Assembly: GCA_003260075.1 (NCBI GenBank) | Contig: QLIY01000540.1 | Coordinates: 1 to 64,000 of the forward strand | Source of the DNA: Phallusia mammillata | Lineage: Eukaryota > Chordata > Ascidiacea > Phlebobranchia > Ascidiidae | Direction of reading: 5' to 3' | Length of the DNA stretch: 64,000 nucleotides | In this document: positions 50,501-61,400 of the stretch, in pieces | How positions within the stretch are numbered: the first letter of the stretch is position 1 | How the letters are laid out: each line of letters opens with the position of its first letter | The notes under the pieces: model-generated | What the model saw: the letters and a program-made list of their open reading frames with translations, nothing else | What the model was told of the DNA's origin: nothing | Database searches by the model: none | Translations under genes and position numbers: made by a program

Positions 50501-50752
50501 ATGCAGATGACAGCAAGTTTTTACCTGGCCGCATTTTGTCACTAAGTGGAAACACTGCAGCTGTCAACTTTTGTGATGGAACAATGTAAGAAATTTATTT
50601 GTCAAACAAATTTCACAAAACTCAATGCAAATGAGGTTTTTATTTATTTATTTAGGAAACACCAAGTAAACACTGCAGTATGTTTTTGGATTTCTAAAGA
50701 TTATTATGACTATGCCGTTTCCTTTTACAAAAACAAACAATCCATTGCCTGA
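42699..50752 (+). CDS. VWA3B-like partial tandem paralogue (C-terminal half, Tudor-like module doubled)
   Basis: First part: 42699/42779-42923, 42979-43145, 43567-43688, 43774-43823, 44076-44149, 44215-44365, (gap)44538-44615, 44875-44999, 45359-45417, 45490-45713, then 46033-46095 with a TGA. Second part: 46547-46605, 46792-46945, 48046-48138, 48201-48340, 48483-48535, 48596-48762, 48838-48909, 48964-49007, 49236-49301, 49359-49482, 49632-49769, 50022-50142, 50204-50329, 50483-50585, 50656-50752. Exons match exons 20-41 of the upstream gene; several lengths are identical (93, 138, 121, 126, 97 nt). The Tudor-like plus coiled-coil module occurs twice. Exon 45490-45713 ends in phase 0, and both 46033 (stop) and 46547 (continues) start in phase 0, so they may be alternative splices, or two genes. 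The start is uncertain: an ATG at 42699 is in frame, and 42779 is also a phase-2 acceptor compatible with exon 40 of the upstream gene. No VWA domain. Confidence 0.75.
43108..43561 (+). repeat. haplotype echo containing an exon end, around 10 C at 43332-43341
   Basis: The end of exon 42979-43145 and following intron (43108-43331) recurs at 43342-43561 with small indels. Do not count the second exon piece. Confidence 0.85.
44508..44537 (+). other. run of 30 C hiding an exon start
   Basis: The exon continuing GATTATGTTCTAGC directly after the run is homologous to exon 26 of the upstream gene, which starts GTAGGGGATTATG. The acceptor and about six coding bases are missing here, so the C run replaces real sequence. 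Confidence 0.8.
44667..44904 (+). repeat. haplotype echo around 10 C at 44781-44790
   Basis: 44667-44780 recurs at 44791-44904. The duplicated part includes an acceptor and the first 30 bases of exon 44875-44999; only the second copy is complete. Confidence 0.85.
46353..46370. repeat. (GT)n microsatellite
   Basis: Nine GT units between the two parts of the VWA3B paralogue. Confidence 0.85.
47840..47984. mobile_element. hAT-type MITE, 145 bp, perfect 8-bp target duplication
   Basis: Begins CAGTAGTGGGATTTAA and ends AATCCCACCACTG. CCTAAGAC flanks it exactly on both sides (47832-47839, 47985-47992). It shares long blocks with the element at 13259-13439. It sits in the intron before exon 48046. 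Confidence 0.9.
49805..49915 (+). mobile_element. tRNA-derived SINE-like sequence
   Basis: Shares GGGATTCGTC, TCCTGGGTTCGAA and CCCGTGAA with 17705-17825, and has a box B-like GGTTCGAATCC. It lies in the 252-bp intron between exons 49769 and 50022 of the VWA3B paralogue. Confidence 0.6.
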
Positions 50753-50796
50753 ATCACAAAAAAGTGACATTGTTGCCTTTTTTAGAAGTGAAGTCC

Positions 50797-51330
50797 TGTT
50801 TATTTTCTTTTGTATTTGTAATTTTGTTTCAGGTTTTTTGTAATTATGTTAGTTGGTAGCAGTATGACTAATTTAGCCCCCCCCCCCCTGTTTATTTTCT
50901 TTTGTATTTGTAATTTTGTTTCAGGTTTTTTGTACTTATGTTAGTTGGTAGCAGTATGACTAATTTAGATCTTGTACCGTTTACATATTTAACATCATGT
51001 GTAATTTGTCTACAACTTTTATTTTGTGATTTTTAAATGAGTCATCCACAAAACTTGTAACAATGCAAAATTTCTTTGCTCATCAACACCAATCTTGCAA
51101 AAAAAGTTTACTTGTCTTCAATTCAAAAACAAAACATAAGTTTTATATTGTCATTAAAAAGTATTTATGTACTAAACCACTAAATAAAAACTGTGGCAAT
51201 GTTTTATATCCCCCCCCCCAAAAAGTTTACTTGTCTTCAATTCAAAAACAAAACATAAGTTTTATATGTGTCATTAAAAAGTATTTATGTACTAAACCAC
51301 TAAGTAAAAACTGTGGCAATGTTTTATATG
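50797..51330 (+). repeat. two haplotype echoes (12 C at 50877-50888, 10 C at 51210-51219)
   Basis: 50797-50876 recurs at 50889-50969, and 51099-51209 at 51220-51330. This is the convergent 3' space between the VWA3B paralogue (plus) and RSPH14 (minus). No gene seen. Confidence 0.8.
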
Positions 51331-51469
51331 ACCGAGTGTCAGTGTCTAGTAGAAATGTAAGTGCAGATGGCAAACAATTCACACAAATTACAGTGCAAAC
51401 ATCTTTACAGCAAATTCAGTAAAAGTCCTGATAAAATAGTACAACATCATATTTACAACATAAAATTGA

Positions 51470-54327
51470 TTAAGGTTTCCATGTTATAACTTTCAGTGCA
51501 ATTTGTGCTGCTTTTGCCACAGTTGCACTGTCAGGGTCATGTTCACGATCTTTGATGTCATCCACCAACTCCATCAGAGTTTTTCTTCCTTCTGGTGCTT
51601 CGGATAGCATTGTTAGTGCCTTAATAGCATAAAGTCTTGTCTCTGAAGTTGGAGAGTTCACCAAGTTGAGCAAAGATCGAATTGCTCCTGATTTTATTGA
51701 TGCATATTTTCCTGCAAGACAAGTTTAATCTGATTAGGTTTACAACTCTATGGTTGCTGATCCCAATATATAGAAATCTGTCATATTAACCCAGTGTTCT
51801 CAACCGAGCCCATGGCCCACCATGGGGTTACAAGTGTTTTTGGGGAGCCACCAATAAGTAAAGTGACACTGATTTACAGACAGGTGTTTCATGAGTCTAA
51901 TTTGAACATCTTGGAGTTGTCAAAATGACTTTTTCGGGCACTCTTGTGTTAAATATGGCTTAGTGCTTAGTGACATCACCCATGACTTTAAATTTCACAA
52001 GTTTCCCATCTACATTTTTAATAGTTGGGGCCACAATCTCTTGAGGGTTAATTTAAGGGGCTCCAAACTATAAAAGGTTAAGAACCACTGTACTAACCTA
52101 AAAGATTTGTTGATACGCCAAATAAACACAATGTCAGGGGTATGGTGAAAACCATTTTTTCTCAAATTCATAAACTGGCAGTTACTGTACAAAGCATGTG
52201 TAAGATACTTCTGCTTACCTTGTGTTGTAATGGAAATTGTCATCAGTGCTCCAGCAGCATTTGTTTTTACTTCATCCTCAATGTCAGCCAGCAAACTGAC
52301 AAGCAGTGGAACGATTCTTTCATCTTTGCAGGCTGCTTCCTTGCCAGCCAATGGAACGCTAACATCCATTAAATCTCGTGCAGCTGAACTCCGAATTATT
52401 GGTAAATCATGATTTAGAAGATCCTACAAAAGGGTAGACTTTATGAGACCATTAAAAAACAGTACACTATATGATTTTTGTGGGTTGTGTATGTATTTGG
52501 TTGTGAGAAAGATTTTGGACTGTAAACATGGTGGATTTAAAATGAATTTTCAAATAATTTAAATTTTAAGCCAGTAACACAAGTTTCATGTTGGAAGTCC
52601 ATAAAATTGTTTGTAAATTTTAACACAGAAAAAAGTGGCAATACTCGGACCAACAAGTTTAAGTTTTTCCAAAAATTCAATGAAAGAATTGAGATCAGGA
52701 AGATGGATTAAAATTATCAACAACTTTTGTTTGTTTTTATTTACTTACAGTGAGAACTGGCATTATTCCAGACTGTAGTGCAGTTTGTGCATCAACCCTC
52801 ATGCAAAAGTGCAATGTGTCCAAAATTAGCTCTTTGATTTCATCCAACTCAGATTCAAGTTTTTTCACAAGTTTTGGAATTAGTTTGGCTTCCACCACTC
52901 CAATGGCACCTTTATTGAGTATTTTGTTTTGTTAGTCAAATTTTTAGCATTAGTTAAAGCCATAAGCCATGTTGTTTATTCCAACACAAACAGGTGTTAG
53001 ATTGTGCTGGTGCAAATGACAGAAACATTGGTGATATGTTATTTCTTATCACTGTTCGCAATAAGGTTCATATGTTTGTATTAAACACTTCATAAAGCAC
53101 ATTTTATTAATACACATTAACAAAATAAAGTAAGGCTGACTACAGAAGTTTTTTCGACAATTTATAGATTCTGTCACATAAATAATAGTTCACCTGTGTT
53201 GTTACTGGCAACATATTTTTGCAAATTGTTAATACTAAGTAAATAATTTTTTTTTCAATTATTGTGTATTAACCTGATGGGATTTCCGACAACATCTTAA
53301 TGGCTTGATGGGCATTTTTGCGAACAATTTCCACTTCATCATCAAACAACTGAAAAAAAAAACAATTAGCAAATAATATAACATTTTGTAACAGAAAGTT
53401 GGAGACTTACATTTGCAACCGGGAGAATAACTTTGAAATCAAGAAATGCATTTCTTCCAACATTGTGTGTTGCCATAATATAAAGCACTTCTGTTGCTTT
53501 ATGACGAACAGTGCTGTCATGGTCCTTTAACAACTTCTTTAAACTATCCACACAACCTGTTGAAATTAGCAGATTGTGGTAGAATTTGCTTCAGTAAGTA
53601 AGTGCACATTCAAGACAAGTTTTTTATTTGGATTGTCACTTCTTCAGACATATCAAATGATTCTACTACCATGCAGAAAATGATCTCATTTTCGGGCCAT
53701 TACGAAATGGTACAATCGATGTAGTGTCTTTACAAATTATCCACAGACGCTGTACAACTTATCACTCTGTCACACCCTGTAACTTATTTATCTTTATGGT
53801 AATGGTGACAACTATTTTTGTTCAGTCTTTGCTTTCTCTTGTTCTTGTAGTCACATTAAGCTTATTAGATGAGTTCTTAAAAGAGAAAAGCTAAAATGTT
53901 ATGACACTGTTGCTTAAATGAAGCAATCGCTTACATGTATTTCAACAGAGAGTAGCAATGCACAGACACATGCCCACTGCACAACATGTTTTAAAACATT
54001 TAAGAGTTTTTAAAGTATTAGAAGTCAACATTCTGTTTATTGCATATTTTATTTTAAGCCCCCCCCCCATCGCTTACATGTATTTCAACAGAGAGTAGCA
54101 ATGCACAGACACATGCACACTGCACAACATGTTTTAAAACATTTAAGAGTTTTTAAAAGATTAGAAGTCAACATTCTGTTTATTGCATATTTTATTCTAT
54201 GTGAATCTCCAAATTATGCAATTAAGTCAAAAATTTATTGGGAAAAGATAGGTGGTTAATTTAATTTAGGGGTATAATCCCAATAGAATAGATTTTATGT
54301 AATTAACCAGTTGGTTTTTGATCTAAT

Positions 54328-54392
<65 letters not shown>

Positions 54393-54675
54393 TTTGTAGT
54401 TTCTAATCCAACATAATACTTGATTTAAAACATATATAATAGAAAATCACGAACTAATGTATTGGTACATGCTTACCTACACCGATGGCTTCGTATACTT
54501 TTTCTGGATCATGCACCAAATCGCATAATGTCATTAAGGCACGTTGTCTAATAATTAGGGTTTCATCATTCAATTCTCTGTTTAATTTAGGTAATGCACG
54601 ACTTCCAAACGCCAACTGAGCTTTAGTAGCGTCTATGTTCGGCGGAAGTGCATAGGAGATGCGACTTGTCGCCAT
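51470..54675 (-). CDS. RSPH14: radial spoke head protein 14 homologue
   Basis: Six exons, 5' to 3': 54675-54477, 53556-53411, 53349-53274, 52909-52749, 52423-52219, 51711-51470. All phases close, giving 342 codons plus stop, close to the vertebrate protein (about 350). The N-terminus has RISYALPPNIDATKAQLAFG and RALPKLNRELND; the C-terminus has ALTMLSEAPEGRKTLMEL and ends in ITWKP. The body is armadillo/HEAT-type helical repeats (for example LLKDHDSTVRHKATEVLYIM). RSPH14 is a component linked to radial spokes of motile cilia and sperm flagella. An unspliced MITE lies in intron 5 and a 64-C gap plus an echo in intron 1. Its start is about 740 bp from the ACAD10 start on the other strand. Confidence 0.93.
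51792..52090. mobile_element. hAT-type MITE, 299 bp, in intron 5 of RSPH14
   Basis: Ends are CAGTGTTCTCAACCG and GGTTAAGAACCACTG. The flanks TATTAACC and TACTAACC match at 7 of 8, a good hAT target-site duplication. Confidence 0.85.
53926..54200 (+). repeat. haplotype echo around 10 C at 54059-54068
   Basis: 53926-54058 recurs at 54069-54200 with a few substitutions in intron 1 of RSPH14. Confidence 0.85.
54329..54392 (+). other. run of 64 C, probable sequence gap
   Basis: Long-class C tract without flanking duplication, in intron 1 of RSPH14. Confidence 0.7.
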
Positions 54676-55415
54676 TTTGTCAATGTAAATACCGTAATAA
54701 ATGTAAAATAAGCTTAGTACATTACGTTTCTTAAAAGAAAGTCAAGCAAATGCGGGAAATACAAATCAGCTGATCGTTGCCATGATGATAGAAGCATTTC
54801 TTTATTTCAAGCTGTTTTTGGTAATCTCCCAAGCACATTTCAAAAATATTTCAATTTCGGATGTCTGTTTGTTTATTAGCATGCACTTCATTCTATTATT
54901 TTTTTATTTAGTAGTTAAGCTAAGATTTAATTGATTCCTTTTGCAATCAAATCTGTCAACGACAAGATTAAACTTTGATCGAGTTGATATCCAATTAGTT
55001 TAACTTGGTTAACATCCGTAACGATTTAAATCTTTTGTTATAATTGTTCACTGTACATATGAAATAATTTGCACATATTTTTTTAATGTAAGAATAATAC
55101 GGTAGGGATCTTTTTGTTGGTGCTTTAAATAGGGAAAGCCCCTGGCAAAGTTATCGAAGCGTGAAGCAAATCAATGTTTACATTTAGTCATTTACCTCCA
55201 AGAGTAGAGCAACAAGTTTTGTCTTTAACATTTACCAGAAATAGTGTAACGCTTTGGTGCTGTTGCGTTGTTTTCTCTCAAATAAAATATTTAACTGCAG
55301 TGGTAGCACTTTCTGTTGATAATTGTTTTTGCCGTTATTTTCTGACAGGGCAATCGTTTTTTTAGAGTTTTGTATTTTGCATGATTTTTTAATTATCGTG
55401 GTCTCGCGTGTAGAC
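54676..55415. promoter_or_regulatory. shared divergent promoter region of RSPH14 and ACAD10
   Basis: The two genes start head to head here, so this 740-bp AT-rich region must contain both promoters. I see no specific motif. Confidence 0.45.
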
Positions 55416-58400
55416 ATGAGTATAGCAAGGTTATGCTCGAATGGAAGGTTTCCACTACTCCATCGTGCAATATGTCATTCCTCAATCAAAAGTTCAAGAT
55501 GGAAGTGTCGTGCAGTAATATTTGATATGGGCGGTGTTATCCTCCCAAGTCCTTTTCCAATGACTAGAGGTAAAGTGTTGTTCCCAACAAGAAACTGTTT
55601 TATACTGACTGGCTTGTGTCAAATTAAGATGTGGTAAAACTAAAACTACTAAACTATTTGTTCATGCTTGCTGTTTATTGAGTGTTATACATATCTGTAC
55701 TAAAAAAGCCAACCTAAAATGTTGGCAAATGTGTAAATACAAATTGTTGCTTATGTGTTGTTTGCTTTATTCCTACTTTCAACTTACTTTAGACTTCTAT
55801 ATTTAAATTCAGAATATGAAGCAATGAAAAAAATTCCAGCGGGAACAATTTGGAAAAGTATCAAAGAGCATGGTAATGAAGGTGCTTGGATGAAAATGGA
55901 GATAGGTGAACTTAGTGCTGATGATTTTGGTCAAGTTTTTAGTGATGAATGCACCAAAACAGTATGTTTATATGTAATTAAAGAAAATATATTTTGTAAT
56001 CTGTAAAATGGTTTGAAGGCCAATAAACCCATCGATGTCAAAGACTTTTTGTTGTTCCCCCCCCCCCTGATTTTGGTCAAGTTTTTAGTGACGAATGCAC
56101 CAAAACAGTATGTTTATTTGTAATTAAAGAAAATATATTTTGTAATCTGTAAAATGGTTTTAAGGCCAATGAACCCATCGATGTCAAAGACTTTTTGTTG
56201 TTTCTTGAAAATGGAATGAAAAACCCAGTACCAGAAGTTTTAGATGCTGTTGAATGTCTCAGAGAATCTGGAATTAAAACTGCACTGCTCACAAACAACT
56301 GGAAATATTCTGATGGAAGATCATTGTTGCCATTTTCAAAAGAAAAGTTTGATGTGGTAAAATAGCTTAAACCATATATACATCATGACTTTTTGATCAG
56401 TACTTTTGTGTGTAACATATGCATCTTTTGTGAAGTTGTTGTTGTGGTGGTAATATCCACATGTTTAGGATTATTGCATGTTTGTTGTTTAGGTTGTTGA
56501 GTCTGCGGTAGAAGGAATGAACAAACCCCAACCAGTCATATACAATTTATGTTTAAATCGACTTCGTGTGCAACCGTCGGAAGCAATTTTTCTTGATGAT
56601 ATGCTGCCAAATATTCTGGCTGCTAAGAGTTTGGGGATTCATACTATTAAGGTAAAAAAAAATATGTTTTAAGTTTAGTTTAGAAATATTTTTTATGATT
56701 TCAGTGGTAGGCTTTTTGTGTCAAATAAGTTCCCAACAAATCAGCTAACAATTGTTCCATAATTTGAATTTTTGGTTGTTTGAGTTATTACCTTTTATTA
56801 ATACATGTTGTACAGGTGGATGATGTATATTCCGCTGTTGGTGAGTTGGAAAGATTTCTTGACATTTCTCTATCAAGTGTCACAAAAGGGACAAGGCCTG
56901 TTAGAAAGGGAATGGAGTTTGATTTGGAAAAATTTACTGAATATGTTAACGACAAACTCAACATAAAAGTGGATCATCAACCTGAAGTTCGCCAATTTAG
57001 TCATGGGCAATCAAATCCAACATACCTTATTGACTTTGGACCAAACTATACAAAGTATGTTTTGCGCAAGAAGCCCCCAGGAAAGCTGCTTCCCTCTGCA
57101 CATGCAATAGAGCGTGAATACAGGTAATAAGGTTAAAATATAATAAATTTGTTGTCATTTTAATTTTGTCAAGATAATTATTTTCAGTAATAAAATTCAT
57201 GGCTTTTTAAATAAGGTAGTTAAAGTGTTATTACAAAAACATGCCTCTTTTTCAAATGAGGATTATGCATGCTGTTCAAAACCATGGAGTAAAAGTTCCA
57301 CCGTTGGTAGATCTTTGTGAAGACTCATCAATCATTGGAACTCCCTTCTACATGATGGAGCTAGTACAAGGAAACATATACAAGGTATAATTAAACTTTG
57401 CACAGATTGAAAACAAGTTCAGATGAGTAACTGTTTTTTAGTATCACTCTAAAAATTGAATATATCATTAGCAAGCATTATTTTGTATATTTTGGTATAC
57501 TTCTCTTACATGAACAATGCAGGAAGTTGGTCATCCAACAAATCCATTTATGCAGTATTAAACAAAGCCTGTGTTGTCCTGTCAAAAATTCCAACAAAAC
57601 TGCTTTTAAAACAGATGTTTTTGCAGAAAAAATCATGTTCAATAAGTTTAAGTTTTTCGCAGAACCCCACTTTACCAGGAATGATACCTGAAACTCGCAA
57701 ACTTATTTATGAGAAAATGATTTCTACACTCTGTGACATTCATAAAGTTGATATCAATGCTGCTGGTTTGCAGAATTATGGAAAACAAGGTAGTCCCTTA
57801 AAAAATTCTCCTAGTGCAGTGGTTCCCAACCTTTTTGTCCTGTGCACCCTTTAATGGGTTTTTAGATCTAATTGCCCCCTACAAGTTTAGTTTGCTAAAA
57901 TGTCGTTTACATTCAAATCATAACCTTCCAAAATATATCGAAAAATCTAGCAATAACTAAATCACATGATATCACTCCCCCCCCCCATCTAATTGCCCCC
58001 TACAAGTTTAGTTTGCTAAAATGTCGTTTACATTAAAATCATAACCTTCCAAAATATATCGAAAAATCTAATCACATGATATCACACAAACAAAATGATG
58101 TCACAATCAGCTCAATCAAGTGACCAGACTTGCACAATAACTCGTTAACAAGTGCAAAGCTCTGTATTTTTTTCTTTTCTTTAAATTTCTTCATACATCC
58201 ACTTACTGCATTGCTGCCTTAAATTAATTATACGAGAACTTTATTTTTCTCAGCCCATATATGGCAAATGCAGCACATAGCACAGGCCCCCCCCCCATGT
58301 CACAATCAGCTCAATCAAGTGACCAGACTTGCACAATAACTCGTAAACAAGTGCAAAGCTCTGTCTTTTTTTATTTTCTCTAAATTTCTTCATACATCCA

Positions 58401-61400
58401 CTTACTGCATTGCTGCCTGAAATTGATTATACAAGAACTTTCTTTTTCTCAGCCCATATGGCAAATGCAGCACATAGCACAGACAACTAGTAAAAGATTA
58501 ATATTGTGACAAAAATTTCCCCCTACAAATTACAAACTTCCCCACTAGTGGGGAATTTCCCCTGGTTGGGAACCGCTGTCCTAATCTACTACAAAGGTTT
58601 TAGCCTTGATAAGTTGCATGATGTATTAGAATGCAATGCCTTCAGTTTTGGCTTGTACAAGCTATTTGTGATAATTTTGTTGCTAGGAAACTATGTGGAG
58701 CGACAAGTAAAGACATGGACCAAGCAATATCGAGCTAGTGAAACACATAAAATTGCCTCTATGGAACAACTTATAGAATGGTTACCTCAACATTTACGTC
58801 AGAATGAACAAACTACAATAGTTCATGGCGATTACAGGTGAATTCAGTTTTGTTTACCACTTTAATGTTTGAAGTATTCTGTAATAGTTCATTGATACAA
58901 ATTGTTTTGGGCCCGTGAGTGCACCCTAAATAATCATTTTCACCTGAAAAATAGAGTTAGTACAAAAAATTAAAGGACACAAATATATTTTGCATGCAAG
59001 GCATACTTATTTTACTACAGTAAACTCTTGTCAAACCAAGTTACCACAAATAATAGTTTTACAATATACATTGTAAAAAGCTGTTACAGAACAATCTTTT
59101 TATTTTTAGAGTTGACAATTTAATTTATGGTCGAGATCAGTCAGAAGTGTTAGCAGTATTAGACTGGGAGCTGTCAACTTTAGGTGATCCAATTTCCGAT
59201 GTTGCATACTGTTGCCTTCCGCACTTCCTTCCACAAAACTTTCCAATAATACCTGGTAAGATTAACGTATTCAAAGTCCATCAAGTATTCAAAAACGTTT
59301 GGTTTGTCAACAGAGTTTAAAAATCTGTTGTTTTAATGTTTTTGACTTGGGATTACCAGACACAAACATTGGTTAAAAATGTACAATTTTCAGATAGTTT
59401 TATGTTTATCTTTAAAAAATAGCATTACTTTTGTTGCTAGGTTTTAAGAATATGAACCTGCAGGAACTTGGAATTCCCACACATAATCAAATCATTGACA
59501 TGTATTGTGAAAAAATGAATATTCCAAAAATTGACAACATTGACTTTTATATGGCATTCTCCTTTTTCCGTGTTGCTGCTATATTGCAAGGGGTATACAA
59601 GAGGTCAAGCCAAGGTAGAATTTTACTTATGGTTTAGGTGGCGGAAAGTGTAAGGTCTGATTCCAATTGGCCATAGCTTTTCCATACACCCAGTTAAAAA
59701 AAATGTCTCAAGTCACAAAAAATCTTTTGGAATACCAATATGGCTTAACCACAAGCAAAGTTTTTTTTTTGTTTATGGTATTGAACTGTAATATAGGCAC
59801 TGGATAAAAATTATATGGCTAGGTTTACTGCATCATGTTTTCTTGCAAAAGTTTTTTTTAAAAGAATCATTTATGCAATGTAAAGCTTCAGTGTCCCACA
59901 ATGCAATTGTCTGGGTTTATCTCATTTTTTACAACTAATGCTCTTTGATTTTAGGTCAGGCAAGTTCTGCCCAAGCATCTTCTGCAGGTAAATTAGCAGA
60001 GAGTATGTCTGACATTGGATGGTCGTTTGCAGCAAAAGAGGGTTTCCGTCTCTTTAAGAAAGCAGACTCACTGCCACTGACTAGTGGCAACCCACAAAGG
60101 CGGCAATACAGCACCCAAGCTGCCAATTGTAAGATTTTTTTAGTTTTAAATAGGTCCAATGTAAAGCAGTGAAATAAAAAAGCTGTCTTGTAGTAAAAGA
60201 TAGCCTTCCCACTGTATATGTCAGCAAAAACTCTTTTGGGTATGCAACTCCAAACATGCTCATGATTTTCTATGCAAAAAGTATACTGAAGCTTGCCTTG
60301 TAAACCTTTGTGGTGAAAGATTGCCAATTTAAACTCAGAATATGCCTAATCCACATGTGCATATTTAAAAAAAAATCTAACTCTGTTATACAAAACCACA
60401 TGCTTATGTATAGCATAAAAACTCCTTATTTCTAAAGACATTTTTTACAGTTATTCCACTTGATGTTACTGCGTTGAGACAAGAAGTACAAGATTTGCAT
60501 GCAAAACTGAATACTTTCATGGAAAGAAATGTTTATCCCAATGAGGCTGCATTCAGAGATCATAGCTTATCAGATAAAAAATGGACAATTCATCCTACAA
60601 TGGAAGATAACAAGGTGTCACATTTTTTTATAACTTTTTATAGTTTAGTGTATTTTGCCATTCATTGTGATGTAGTTTTTTGCCTACAAAAGCCAAGAAA
60701 GGGTGTCAGGTCTATGACCAACTTGCTGAATAAAAGTGGATTCCATTTTAGCTTATTTCTACAAAAAGTAAGTTTCTCACTGATTTTCGCCACAGAGTAA
60801 AGCACAAGCTGAAGGTTTGTGGAATTTGTTTCTTCCAAAGGAGAGTGACCCAACTGGAGAATATGGAGCAGGTCTAACCAATGTGGAGTATGCATTTTTA
60901 TGTGAAATCATGGGAAGAAGTTCATTTGCACCTGAGGTTAGTTTTCGTTACACTGCATAATGTCACTGAAATGAATGCTTCCAATTTGAACAACCTAATT
61001 GTTAACTATTTGTTTTAGGCATTCAACTGTTCCGCTCCTGACACTGGAAACATGGAAATCTTAGCACAATTTGGAACAAATGAGCAGAAAGAAGAATGGC
61101 TCAAACCACTATTGGCTGGAAAAATCAGAAGCTGTTTTGCAATGACAGAACCAGATGTAATTTTGTGACTAAGTTCTGTTAAAAAGAGTCTAGCAAACCT
61201 GCAAAAAATATTACTTCTGTTGTGTTGTATGTTAGTCTGGCAACAATCAAACACACTGGTTTCAATGTTTTGGTTGGTGTTTGTAACAGTGGTGTTAAAA
61301 GTTTCCAACAGAGGTTCACATTGCTGAATTTTGAAACCCTTTTAGGGGAAATCCTACCTGCAAATAAATTGATTCACCCTACAATACAAATAGGACTGGG

